Below are positions 52,881 through 60,521 of a stretch of DNA of 60,521 nt, piece by piece. The DNA lies in NCBI GenBank assembly GCA_944389095.1, contig CALXLC010000032.1, positions 1 through 60,521 of the forward strand, written 5' to 3'. Each line of letters starts with the position of its first letter. The first letter of the stretch is position 1. The position numbers were made by a program, and so were the translations under genes. Below the pieces are notes generated by a model. It saw only the letters and a list, made by a program, of their open reading frames with translations. It was not told the origin of the DNA and searched no databases. The stretch is from an uncultured Alphaproteobacteria bacterium (GTDB taxonomy: Bacteria; Pseudomonadota; Alphaproteobacteria; RF32; CAG-239).

Positions 52881-55800
52881 ATGTCTGCGCCGCAATTTGT
52901 TCATCTTCGCGTCCATACCGCCTATTCCTTGTCGGAAGGGGCGATGCTCGTGCCGAAATTAATGCATAAGCTTCATGATTTAGGTATTCCGGCCATTGCG
53001 GTAACCGATACGGCCAACATGTTTGGCGGCAAAGCGTTTTCAAAATATGCGTCGGATGAAGGAATTAAACCAATTCTCGGCTGCCAGTTTTATTTGCGCA
53101 ATCCTGATGCCGATGATGTTCTGAAGGCCCGCGGCCGGACAATCGAGCCGGATAAAATTGTTTTGCTGGTAATGAATGCCGAGGGGTATGCCAACATTAT
53201 GAAGCTGATGAAGCGCTCGTATCTTGACAACCCGCAGTTTAATGAAAAACCTCAGCTCAAAATGTCTGATTTGGAAGAGCTGAACGGCGGACTGATTGCG
53301 CTGACTGCCGGCGTGGAGGGGCAGCCGGGGCGTCTTTTGCTGGAAAACCGCACGGCGGAAGCCGAGCAGGCCGTTGTCAAACTCCGGGAAGTATTCGGCA
53401 ATCGCTTATATATGGAAATCTCCCGCATCGGGCTGGAAGAGGAGCGAAAAACAGAAGAAACGTTCATTGACTGGGCTTATAAATACAATATCCCGCTGGT
53501 GGCAACCAACGAGGCTTTTTTCTTTGATGCGGATATGTATGAAGCACACGATGCGCTGATTTGCATCGCTGCGGGAGAATATGTGGCCAATGACAATCGC
53601 AAAAAATATTCGCCCAACAACCGCCTGCGCAGCCCGCAGGAAATGATTGAACTTTTTAAGGATTTGCCCGAGGCGGTTCAAAACACGATTAATATTGCAA
53701 CCCGCTGCAATTTTCTGTCCGAAAAAGTCCAGCCGCTGCTGCCGATTTTTGAATGTCCGGACGGCAAAACCCAGGATGAGTTCATTACGGAGGAGGCATA
53801 CAAAGGGTTGGCCGAGCGCATGCGTGACCATGTTTATTTCGAGGGCATGACCGCGGCGCAAAAGGACGAGCTTGACCGCAAGTATTACGCCCGTCTGGAT
53901 TACGAACTGAGCGTTATCAAAAAAATGGGCTTTCCGGGTTACTTCCTTATCGTTTCGGACTTCATCCGCTGGTCCAAAACGCATGGCGTACCGGTTGGTC
54001 CGGGACGTGGTTCCGGCGCCGGCTCAATAGTCGCCTGGTCGTTGAAGGTTACCGATTTGGATCCGATTAAGCTTGATTTGCTGTTTGAGCGTTTTTTAAA
54101 TCCCGAACGCGTCAACATGCCGGATTTCGATGTCGACTTTTGTCAGGAAAACCGTTACAAAACCATAGAATATGTGCAGAATAAATATGGTTTTGACCAT
54201 GTGGCGCAGATTATTACCTACGGCAAACTTCAGGCCAAAAACGTGATTCGCGACGTGGCCCGTGTCCTGCAGATGCCATATTCTCAGGCTGACCGCATTT
54301 CCAAAATGATACCGCCCGGCGTTCAGGGGAAAAACCCGACATTGCAGGAATCTCTGGATCAGGTTCCCGAACTGGAGGAAATGCGCCAAACGGATCCGCA
54401 GATTAACAAACTTTTTGATATCGCCATGAAGCTGGAAGGATTGTACCGCCAGTCCGGCATGCACGCGGCCGGCGTGGTTATCGGCGACCGTCCGCTGGAA
54501 GAACTGGTGCCGTTGTACAAAGATCCCAAGGCCGACATGCCGGTAACTCAGTACGATATGAAGTTTGTGGAAGAAACCGGACTGATTAAATTTGACTTTC
54601 TGGGGTTAAAAACACTGACCGTCATCAAACGCGCCGTCGATTGGGTCAAAAAGGTTCACAATATTGATCTGGATATTGAAAAAGTTCCTCTGGACGACAA
54701 ACAGACTTATGAGATGCTTCAGCGCGGCGACACAACGGCCGTCTTCCAGTTTGAATCTCCGGGAATGAAAGATGTGCACAAACAAATCAAACCGGACCGT
54801 TTTGAGGATTTGATTGCTATTGTTTCGCTTTACCGCCCGGGGCCGATGGACAATATTCCGACCTATATCAAGCGCAAGCACGGCGAAGAAGAAATCACCT
54901 ATCTGCATCCCGATTTGGCGCCGATATTGGATGAAACTTACGGCATCATGGTCTATCAGGAACAGGTTATGAAAATTGCCCAGGCGCTGGGCGGATATAC
55001 CATGGGCGGTGCGGACAAGCTGCGCAAGGTTATGGGTAAAAAAATGCGCGATGAAATTCCCAAACAGCGCAAGATGTTTACCGAAGGCGCCGTTGCCAAG
55101 GGGATAGACGAGGGGACGGCCACCAAAATTTTTGACCAGATGGAAAAATTTGCGTCTTACGGATTTAACAAGTCTCATGCGGCGGCATATTCGCTGGTTT
55201 CGTACCAAACGGCATACCTCAAGGCGCATTATCCGGTTGAGTTTATGTGTGCGGTTATGTCTTTGGATATGACCAATGTTGACAAACTGATGCTCTATAA
55301 AGAAGAGTGCAAAAAAATCGGCTTTAAGGTGTTGCCGCCCGACATCAATCATTCCGGAGCCGACTTCTGCGTCGAAAACGGCAATATCCGTTATGCTTTG
55401 GGAGCCATCAAGAGCGTCGGCGCCGCCAATATGGAAGCAATAGAAAAAGAGCGTCTGGCTCATGGTCCGTATAAGGATATTTCCGATTTTATTCACCGGG
55501 TAGACGCCAAGCAGATAAACCGCCGTCAGCTTGAACAGCTGATTAAGGCCGGAGCTTTTGACTGCCTGGATAAAAACCGCGGCAAATTGTTTGCCAATAT
55601 AGAAACAATCATGCAGCATATTGCTTCGGCAACCGAATTGAAAACCAGTTCGCAGTCTTCGCTGTTCGGCACAGAGGAGTTGCAGGCAAAAGTCAAACTG
55701 GCGGAAAAACCGGACTGGCCGGAACTGGAAAAACTTAAGCTGGAGGCTGAGGCCATCGGCTTTTATCTGTCGGCACATCCGTTGGACAGCTATTCCCGGG

Positions 55801-56351
55801 GCATTGAGCGTCTGGGCGTCAAAAAGTGCAGCGAAGTCTTTCACGGCATCCGCGTCGGAGATACGATTCGCGCCAAACTGGCCGGCTGCGTCAATTCTTT
55901 CCAGAAGCGGATTTCCAAAAACGGCAATAAATATGCGTTTCTTGAAATTTCTGACGGCACCAGCAATTTTGAAGGACTGCTGTTTTCGGAAGGACTTGTC
56001 CGGTTTGAAGAAACCATCAATTCGGGACTGCCGCTGCTGGTCAGCGTGACGATAGACAAACAGACGGAAGAAGGCAACCCCAAGGTAATGATTAACAATG
56101 TCGAAACTCTGGACAAAGCTATTGCCGATGTTGCCAACGGACTGGAAATCAGTCTTAATGACGTTTCCGTCGTCCCGAAACTGCACGAGATTCTTAAAAA
56201 AGATAGAAATGGCAAAAATAAAATATATATCAAACCGGATAACGACAATTGGGACATTCGGATAGAGCTGGCGGGCGGCTTTGCTCTTTTTGGCGATGTG
56301 CTGGGACAGATACGCGGCCTTCCGGGTGTGACGACAGTAAAGGAAATTTAA
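52881..56351 (+). CDS. dnaE: DNA polymerase III alpha subunit
   Basis: Replicative polymerase of 1156 residues. The N-terminal PHP domain begins FVHLRVHTAYSLSEGAM and includes IAVTDTANMFGG. The catalytic aspartates are in MPDFDVDFCQENRY, preceded by GPGRGSGAGSIVAWSL. SLYRPGPMDNIP, YQEQVMKIAQALGGY and GFNKSHAAAYSLVSYQTAYL follow. A helix-hairpin-helix region, OB fold (KLAGCVNSFQKRISKNGNKY) and C-terminal tau-binding part complete it. Length is standard for DnaE1. Ribosome site GAGGAAAG. Confidence 0.98.
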   Translation: MSAPQFVHLRVHTAYSLSEGAMLVPKLMHKLHDLGIPAIAVTDTANMFGGKAFSKYASDEGIKPILGCQFYLRNPDADDVLKARGRTIEPDKIVLLVMNAEGYANIMKLMKRSYLDNPQFNEKPQLKMSDLEELNGGLIALTAGVEGQPGRLLLENRTAEAEQAVVKLREVFGNRLYMEISRIGLEEERKTEETFIDWAYKYNIPLVATNEAFFFDADMYEAHDALICIAAGEYVANDNRKKYSPNNRLRSPQEMIELFKDLPEAVQNTINIATRCNFLSEKVQPLLPIFECPDGKTQDEFITEEAYKGLAERMRDHVYFEGMTAAQKDELDRKYYARLDYELSVIKKMGFPGYFLIVSDFIRWSKTHGVPVGPGRGSGAGSIVAWSLKVTDLDPIKLDLLFERFLNPERVNMPDFDVDFCQENRYKTIEYVQNKYGFDHVAQIITYGKLQAKNVIRDVARVLQMPYSQADRISKMIPPGVQGKNPTLQESLDQVPELEEMRQTDPQINKLFDIAMKLEGLYRQSGMHAAGVVIGDRPLEELVPLYKDPKADMPVTQYDMKFVEETGLIKFDFLGLKTLTVIKRAVDWVKKVHNIDLDIEKVPLDDKQTYEMLQRGDTTAVFQFESPGMKDVHKQIKPDRFEDLIAIVSLYRPGPMDNIPTYIKRKHGEEEITYLHPDLAPILDETYGIMVYQEQVMKIAQALGGYTMGGADKLRKVMGKKMRDEIPKQRKMFTEGAVAKGIDEGTATKIFDQMEKFASYGFNKSHAAAYSLVSYQTAYLKAHYPVEFMCAVMSLDMTNVDKLMLYKEECKKIGFKVLPPDINHSGADFCVENGNIRYALGAIKSVGAANMEAIEKERLAHGPYKDISDFIHRVDAKQINRRQLEQLIKAGAFDCLDKNRGKLFANIETIMQHIASATELKTSSQSSLFGTEELQAKVKLAEKPDWPELEKLKLEAEAIGFYLSAHPLDSYSRGIERLGVKKCSEVFHGIRVGDTIRAKLAGCVNSFQKRISKNGNKYAFLEISDGTSNFEGLLFSEGLVRFEETINSGLPLLVSVTIDKQTEEGNPKVMINNVETLDKAIADVANGLEISLNDVSVVPKLHEILKKDRNGKNKIYIKPDNDNWDIRIELAGGFALFGDVLGQIRGLPGVTTVKEI

Positions 56352-56352
56352 A

Positions 56353-57159
56353 ATGCGGCAGGAAAACAAATCAGAAGACAAATCCCGTCAAATGTCCTGG
56401 TCAGGAATTTTACTGGGACCGTATATGCTGTTTATTGATAACACCAGAACCTTTTTCCGTCTGGGCGGATTTTATGCGCTGCTCCTGACAGCCGTTTCCA
56501 TGCTGTTCAATGTCGGATATGCCTGCCGTTTTTCGGAAGCCGGCTGTGCCTATCAGACGTCACAGCTGCTGATATCTCTGGCGGTCAGCGGTTTTATAAT
56601 ATTGATGTTTATGCGCCGTTGGTTAAAAATGACGATTGATAAGTCTGCCTGGAGCTGGCGTTTTGTTTTGCTTCCGGAATTGCCCGAGCTGAAATTGACG
56701 GGAATTTCTCTCGCTTTTATCCTGTTGAATGCGGTGGCGCTGGTTTCGATGTATTTGCTGGTGATAAGGGAGCCCAATCCTGACTGGCGTATAGAGATTG
56801 TATATTTTGCCGTTGTTTCGGTCGGGTTCTTGGTCCCGTTTGCACTGCTGCGTTTTTATGCTTTGTTTGCGGATGTTTCGTTGGAAGAAAAAATTCCGTC
56901 CCTGCGGCATTTGTGGCAGAGCGGCCGGGATAAAACGCTCAAAATCATGATGAGCCTGCTGTTTATCTGTCTGGTCGGCATTTTTTCCCAGTCGGCACTG
57001 AACGGAGAATTGCTGAATATTGAGAATAAAAGCGTTTTTTATATTCGTTTTTTTGCTGAATATGTTTATAATCTGCTTGTCCTGCTGATAACGTCGTTTT
57101 TTGCAAATCATTGCTATCTGCAGAAAGTTTATAGAGAGGGGTTACAACAAAATGACTGA
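56353..57159 (+). CDS. Polytopic membrane protein of unknown function
   Basis: Protein of 268 residues with about six predicted helices (LGGFYALLLTAVSMLFNVGYA, LLISLAVSGFIILMFM, ISLAFILLNAVALVSMYLLV, VYFAVVSVGFLVPFALLRF, MMSLLFICLVGIFS, YVYNLLVLLITSFFA). It starts 1 bp after dnaE and overlaps the next gene by 8 bp (ATGACTGA). Same size and similar helix spacing as its neighbour, with a Cys-containing loop after helix 1 in both. Not recognised. Confidence 0.75.
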   Translation: MRQENKSEDKSRQMSWSGILLGPYMLFIDNTRTFFRLGGFYALLLTAVSMLFNVGYACRFSEAGCAYQTSQLLISLAVSGFIILMFMRRWLKMTIDKSAWSWRFVLLPELPELKLTGISLAFILLNAVALVSMYLLVIREPNPDWRIEIVYFAVVSVGFLVPFALLRFYALFADVSLEEKIPSLRHLWQSGRDKTLKIMMSLLFICLVGIFSQSALNGELLNIENKSVFYIRFFAEYVYNLLVLLITSFFANHCYLQKVYREGLQQND

Positions 57160-57958
57160 AAAACAACCTGTACAATTAAACCTCCCGTTTTGGGAAACCG
57201 TGAAACGCAGTTTCATGTTTGTCTTAAAAAACATGAAAACATATCTTAAAATTTCGGCGCCGGCATTTGCCATCGTCGTATATGAAATGCTTTGCGGCTT
57301 TCCGATACTCTGCAACATTAATCCGGAAAGCTGTACGCCCGGCATGGCGCAGCGCGGTTCGCTGGCACTGCTGTGGATTGTCTCTTTTGCGGTGACCATT
57401 GCTTTTTGCCGGGTTGTCGTGCTGAAAACGCCGGCGGATTATTTTTCCTTGGCTTTTCTGAAACGCGAATGCAAATATATTTTGTATAATCTGCTGCTTG
57501 TTGCGGCAATTATGCTTCCGGCTTTTCTGTTGATTGCGATTGTGGCGTTTATAGGCAGCTTCTTGGGAATGACGCAAAATTCTTTGGTGACGATAGGCAT
57601 GTTCATTCCGTTGTTGCTGACGATTTATGCCGCGCGGCTGTTCCTGGTCTTTCCCGGAATTGCGGTGGATGATGCCGGCCTGACGATTCAGGAGTCCTTT
57701 CGGATGACCAAAGGCAATGCCAACAAAATTTTCTGGGCACAGATTATTATGATGCTGCCCTGCGGCTTTTTGCTGGTTTCTCTTAGCAGTGCATATATTC
57801 TGCTCAAGACGGACAATTACTTTGTCAATCTGATTTTTGTTCTGCTTTATATGGCTTTGTCGTTTTTGGATTCTTGCTTTAAGGCGTCGTTCTACGGTCA
57901 TATTTATCAGTACTTCACATTTTACAAAACCCACGATGTTCCGTCAGAAGACAAATAG
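57152..57958 (+). CDS. Polytopic membrane protein of unknown function, possible paralogue
   Basis: Protein of 268 residues with about six helices, including SLALLWIVSFAVTIAFCRVVV, LLLVAAIMLPAFLLIAIVAF, TIGMFIPLLLTIYAARLFLVF and LIFVLLYMALSFLDSCF. FRMTKGNANKIFW before helix 5 resembles the loop of glycerophosphodiester-type or YciC-like multi-pass proteins (motif by eye, weak). ATG 57152 is used; an upstream Met at 57101 would overlap the previous gene by 59 bp. Probably one transcript with dnaE. Confidence 0.75.
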   Translation: MTEKQPVQLNLPFWETVKRSFMFVLKNMKTYLKISAPAFAIVVYEMLCGFPILCNINPESCTPGMAQRGSLALLWIVSFAVTIAFCRVVVLKTPADYFSLAFLKRECKYILYNLLLVAAIMLPAFLLIAIVAFIGSFLGMTQNSLVTIGMFIPLLLTIYAARLFLVFPGIAVDDAGLTIQESFRMTKGNANKIFWAQIIMMLPCGFLLVSLSSAYILLKTDNYFVNLIFVLLYMALSFLDSCFKASFYGHIYQYFTFYKTHDVPSEDK

Positions 57959-57971
57959 TCTGCATGACAAC

Positions 57972-58003
57972 AAAAACTCCCGGCATTGTTCCGGGAGTTT
58001 TTG
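57972..58003 (+). terminator. Intrinsic terminator after the dnaE run
   Basis: AAAAACTCCCGG and CCGGGAGTTTTT pair around a seven-base loop, then TTG and more T. Confidence 0.88.
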
Positions 58004-58036
58004 TTTGGATTGAGCGGGGCGAAAAAGTTTTTTCTG

Positions 58037-58064
58037 TTGCAAAATCATTTTCATCTTATATCAT
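58037..58064 (+). promoter_or_regulatory. Promoter of leader/HTH copy D
   Basis: TTGCAA (58037-58042), 16 bp, TATCAT (58059-58064), as in the other copies. Confidence 0.65.
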
Positions 58065-58070
58065 AATTCC

Positions 58071-58262
58071 GTCGTCCGGTGAGCGGACGATGGAGTGTCA
58101 CAGCTCCTTCACGAAACGAACAACTCCTTAGATGGGGAGCCGGGGGAATAAGCATGCCTGCATGACGAAGAACCCGGACTGTTCGTGAACAGTTGTGAAC
58201 TCCCCGCCTTAACGTTGTTTAAGGCGGTTTTGTTTTAATCGAAACAAATATGGAGTTACAAA
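58071..58262 (+). ncRNA. Structured leader RNA, copy D
   Basis: Same subtype as copy B. The long-range helix pairs UCACAGC (58098-58104) with GUUGUGA (58192-58198). CCGGG (58140-58144) pairs with CCCGG (58173-58177) around CAUG-CCUG-CAUG (58153-58164). ACUGUU-CGUG-AACAGU forms a longer stem than in copy B. The terminator stem CCGCCTTAA/TTAAGGCGG has a TTTTGTTTT tail. The 3' end carries TTTGTTT/AAACAAA and TGGAGTTAC. Confidence 0.8.
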
Positions 58263-58505
58263 ATGTCAAACAACAAAGCAATGAAGGACTTATCTCGCGG
58301 CGGCCGCCGGTTGGGACAGCAGCTTCACGACCTGAGAATATTCAATCGCTTAAGTATTGAGGAAGTCCACGTCAAAACCGGCATACCCACCTGGTGGATA
58401 GACGCGATAGAACTCGGCAACCGCGAGCTGAGACTGGAACATCTTTATGTTCTGGCCAAGTTGTATAACCGGAAGGTGGTTATTTCTTTGGAAGACCGAG
58501 AATAA
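58263..58505 (+). CDS. Small HTH protein of the four-copy leader family (copy D)
   Basis: 80 residues, identical in protein to copy C; DNA differs from copy B at a handful of mostly synonymous positions. Ribosome site GGAGTTACAAA before the ATG. A terminator related to those of copies B and C follows the stop. Confidence 0.85.
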   Translation: MSNNKAMKDLSRGGRRLGQQLHDLRIFNRLSIEEVHVKTGIPTWWIDAIELGNRELRLEHLYVLAKLYNRKVVISLEDRE

Positions 58506-58510
58506 ATACA

Positions 58511-58538
58511 AAGGCCGGAAGAAAAACTTCCGGCCTCG
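58511..58538. terminator. Hairpin between HTH copy D and murA
   Basis: AGGCCGGAAG and CTTCCGGCCT form a 10-bp stem; the plus-strand T tract is interrupted (CGCTAATTT), while on the minus strand CCTTTGTATTT follows. It therefore looks weaker than the copies B and C terminators. Confidence 0.75.
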
Positions 58539-58559
58539 CTAATTTGAAATTTCAGCAGG

Positions 58560-59858
58560 TTAGCCCTCTGAATCGTCTTTAATCCGCTCAATTTGAGCGC
58601 CGACGCCGCGAAGTTTTTCTTCCAGCTTTTCATAACCGCGGTCAAGATGATAAACACGATTGACGATAGTTTCGCCTTCGGCCACCAGGCCGGCCAGAAT
58701 TAATGCAAACGAAGCGCGCAAATCCGTAGCCATAACCGGCGCCCCTGAAAGCTTTTTAACCCCGCGGACAATTGCCGAAGCATGACCGTGAACATTAATA
58801 TTTGCCCCCATGCGCAACAGTTCAGGAACATGCATAAAGCGGTTTTCAAAAATTGTTTCCGTAATCATTGAAGCGCCTTCCGCCGTCAGCATCAGCGCCA
58901 AAAACTGTGCCTGCAAATCTGTCGGAAAACCGGGAAAAGGCTCGGTCATAATATCTTTGCCGACCAGAGTGCAGCCCTTGGCATCCACCAAAATGCTGTT
59001 TTCGTTTTCGGTCACGCGCACGCCCATATCGCGCAAAACCTGCATCGGACGTTTCAGGGTAGAGGGCAGGGCGTTGACCAACTCAATTTTGCCGCGGGTA
59101 ATTGCCGCCGCCACGGCATAGGAACCGGCCTCAATACGGTCCGGAATAACCTTGTGTTTGGCACCGTGAAGCTTGTCTACGCCGTCAATCGTTAAAACAG
59201 CTGTTCCGATACCTTCGATTTTGGCGCCCATGGCATTCAGCAAATTTGCCAGATCGCCGATTTCCGGCTCTTTGGCGGCGTTTTCCAAAACCGTACGCCC
59301 TTCGGCCAGTGTGGCAGCCATCAAAACATTGCAGGTCGCGCCGACCGATACCATCGGAAAAATGATATGCGCCCCTTTAAGGCGTTTATCGACTTTGGCA
59401 TGAATATAACCGTTTTTGATTTCAATGGATGCGCCCATTTGTTCAAGCGACGAAAGGTGAATATCCATCGGCCGGGCACCGATGGCGCAGCCGCCGGGAA
59501 GCGAAAGCTCGCATTTTCCGTAGCGTGCCAGCAGCGGGCCTAAAACATAATAAGAAGCGCGCATTTTGCGAACATAATCATAAGGCGCCGTCAGGCTGGT
59601 TGCCTCCTTGGTCCGATAAGAATAAGTCTTGGACGGATGATTGTCTGCAAAATCGTCAAACTCGTCGATTTTGGTTCCGAGTTGCTCCAGCAGGGCATTC
59701 ATGGCTTTAATATCCGAAAGCATCGGCATATTGGTAAGCGTTACCGTTTCGTCAGTCAGCAGACTGGCGCAAATGAGGGGTAAGGCGGCGTTTTTGGCTC
59801 CGCTGATATAGATTTTGCCTTCCAGACATTTTCCTCCGGTAATTTTGATTTTATCCAT
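58560..59858 (-). CDS. murA: UDP-N-acetylglucosamine 1-carboxyvinyltransferase
   Basis: MurA, 432 residues, the first committed step of peptidoglycan synthesis, joining PEP to UDP-GlcNAc. N-terminal [21 protein letters not shown] is diagnostic. The active-site cysteine (fosfomycin target) is present in [30 protein letters not shown] and [17 protein letters not shown] complete the pattern. A strong AGGAGG precedes the ATG. It is 15 bp downstream of a small basic-protein gene. Confidence 0.97.
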   Translation of the reverse strand: MDKIKITGGKCLEGKIYISGAKNAALPLICASLLTDETVTLTNMPMLSDIKAMNALLEQLGTKIDEFDDFADNHPSKTYSYRTKEATSLTAPYDYVRKMRASYYVLGPLLARYGKCELSLPGGCAIGARPMDIHLSSLEQMGASIEIKNGYIHAKVDKRLKGAHIIFPMVSVGATCNVLMAATLAEGRTVLENAAKEPEIGDLANLLNAMGAKIEGIGTAVLTIDGVDKLHGAKHKVIPDRIEAGSYAVAAAITRGKIELVNALPSTLKRPMQVLRDMGVRVTENENSILVDAKGCTLVGKDIMTEPFPGFPTDLQAQFLALMLTAEGASMITETIFENRFMHVPELLRMGANINVHGHASAIVRGVKKLSGAPVMATDLRASFALILAGLVAEGETIVNRVYHLDRGYEKLEEKLRGVGAQIERIKDDSEG

Positions 59859-59873
59859 GATAGCCTCCTTTGG

Positions 59874-60020
59874 TTAGTTCTGACGGGAATTTGACTTTTG
59901 CCGTTTGGCCTCCTCGCGTTTTTTTTGCTGTTGTTTTCTTTTTTCGAGGTTTTTCTGCAGAGCCTTGGCCTCGCGCTCAAAACGGGCATCTTTGCGGGAA
60001 TTGTTTTTTCTTTCTGTCAT
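59874..60020 (-). CDS. Small highly charged protein upstream of murA
   Basis: Short gene for a 48-residue protein starting MTERKNNSRKDARFEREAKA and ending RQKSNSRQN. It is almost entirely Lys, Arg, Glu, Gln and Asn and probably one long helix. AGGAT precedes the ATG, and murA begins 15 bp after the stop, so the two are likely co-transcribed. No family recognised. Confidence 0.6.
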   Translation of the reverse strand: MTERKNNSRKDARFEREAKALQKNLEKRKQQQKKREEAKRQKSNSRQN

Positions 60021-60108
60021 TTTAGATCCTGATAAAGTGAGAATACACGGCTTATTTTACTTTTATCCCCATAAGATTAAAAAAATCATAAAAAAGCCAA
60101 AAAATACC

Positions 60109-60137
60109 TTGATTTTTATAAAATGATTTTGTATGTT
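60109..60137 (+). promoter_or_regulatory. Candidate promoter of tRNA-Thr
   Basis: TTGATT (60109-60114), 17 bp, TATGTT (60132-60137), 25 bp before the tRNA 5' end. Confidence 0.5.
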
Positions 60138-60162
60138 ACCACTCGAATGACAAGCAAGTCAT

Positions 60163-60237
60163 GCCGCTGTAGCTCAGTGGTAGAGCACGTCATTGGTAAT
60201 GACGGGGTCGCAAGTCCGATTCTTGCCAGCGGCACCA
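60163..60237 (+). tRNA. tRNA-Thr (anticodon GGT)
   Basis: 75 nt fold as a cloverleaf. Acceptor GCCGCTG/CAGCGGC, D arm GCTC/GAGC, anticodon stem CGTCA/TGACG with loop TTGGTAA, T stem GCAAG/CTTGC and an encoded CCA. The anticodon GGT reads ACC and ACT threonine codons. The T loop is TCCGATT, so position 55 is C where nearly all tRNAs have U (pseudouridine). The 3' half overlaps, on the opposite strand, the end of a recombinase gene. Confidence 0.95.
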
Positions 60238-60521
60238 TTTGTCAATTTCAGGCGTTTTTAGCAGTTTGTCGAATGGTTTAATTATTGAAAAACAAAGATT
60301 TTTTCCTTCAGTTTTGCAGTCCGATAATATTAATTTCAAAATGTCTCTTTTTTCAGAAATAATCGGACTTTTTAAGAATTTTCCTACATTTGCAGCTATT
60401 TCCGCGATATTTGCTAGTATTTCATCAGTTTCAGCATCAATCTCAAGGTATCTATCCATATCTTTTTGTAGTTTTTCTTTTTCCATTTCAATTTCAGTTT
60501 TTAATTCATTATACATTTTTT
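60190..60521 (-). CDS. Serine-recombinase C-terminal fragment ending inside tRNA-Thr (partial)
   Basis: The reading frame continues beyond the right edge. Visible residues resemble the C-terminal end of large serine recombinases: a coiled region (IEMEKEKLQKDMDRYLEIDA), EIAANVGKFLKSPIISEKR, then ILKLILSDCKTEGKNLCFSI and KPFDKLLKTP. The last 15 or so residues (CRWQESDLRPRHYQ) are read from the antisense of the tRNA, with the stop TGA at 60190-60192. The DNA is clearly more AT-rich than neighbouring genes. This suggests an integrative element whose recombinase gene abuts its tRNA target. Confidence 0.7.
   Translation of the reverse strand, partial: KMYNELKTEIEMEKEKLQKDMDRYLEIDAETDEILANIAEIAANVGKFLKSPIISEKRDILKLILSDCKTEGKNLCFSIIKPFDKLLKTPEIDKWCRWQESDLRPRHYQ

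Noticed and set aside
54606..56381. 591-codon open frame on the minus strand opposite dnaE
   Set aside because: It overlaps the C-terminal half of a clear DnaE. Its length reflects codon bias, not a gene.

Overview
The window looks like a chromosome segment of an alphaproteobacterium, probably a small-genome, oxygen-limited or host-associated lineage. The evidence is an alphaproteobacterial-type 5S rRNA end at the left edge, a yajC-secD-secF block, yfgM-bamB-der order, PTS-Ntr enzyme I, a complete SUF iron-sulfur operon with no sign of ISC genes, and an anaerobic (class III) ribonucleotide reductase under NrdR-type boxes. Base composition is moderate and even, except for an AT-rich recombinase fragment at the right edge. 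I cannot name the genus.

Layout. 1-9.2 kb: end of an rRNA operon, a DUF2207 envelope protein, a sugar-nucleotide transferase, oligoendopeptidase F, a tandem pair of VirB8-like proteins, and a TolC-like lipoprotein with a cadherin-like C-terminal domain. 9.2-12.6 kb: nrdD, a separate glycyl-radical domain gene and nrdG. 12.6-23.7 kb: a small HTH gene with a long leader, two outer-membrane barrels, a large charged orphan protein, a flavin-reductase-like protein, yajC-secDF, an NlpD-like lipoprotein and a PAS/degenerate-GGDEF protein. 23.9-34.5 kb: a long collinear run, sufB-mazG-like-sufCDS-EamA-sufT-amidotransferase-sufE-sucC-sucD-comF. 34.6-46.3 kb: a second HTH/leader unit, transketolase, rRNA methyltransferase, diguanylate cyclase, yfgM-bamB-der, a third HTH/leader unit and a hairpin repeat array. 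46.3-60.5 kb: a degenerate DEAD-box protein, isochorismatase-fold hydrolase, cupin, ptsP, rodZ, prfA, dnaE, two membrane proteins, a fourth HTH/leader unit, murA, and tRNA-Thr abutting the end of a serine recombinase.

The most striking content is a four-copy unit: promoter, roughly 195-nt structured leader ending in an intrinsic terminator, then a small HTH protein. Three copies encode essentially the same 80-residue protein; the fourth encodes a divergent 110-residue relative. Between copies the leaders change sequence but keep pairing, giving compensatory changes in at least three helices. This points to a conserved regulatory RNA, perhaps a cis attenuator or an sRNA, coupled to a dispersed HTH family. 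I do not recognise it as a named RNA family.

Other points of interest are NrdD split from its glycyl-radical domain, a succinyl-CoA-synthetase-like pair lacking the catalytic histidine, a motif-degenerate single-domain DEAD-box protein, and a tRNA-Thr integration site. All functional calls rest on motif recognition by eye; no database search was run.
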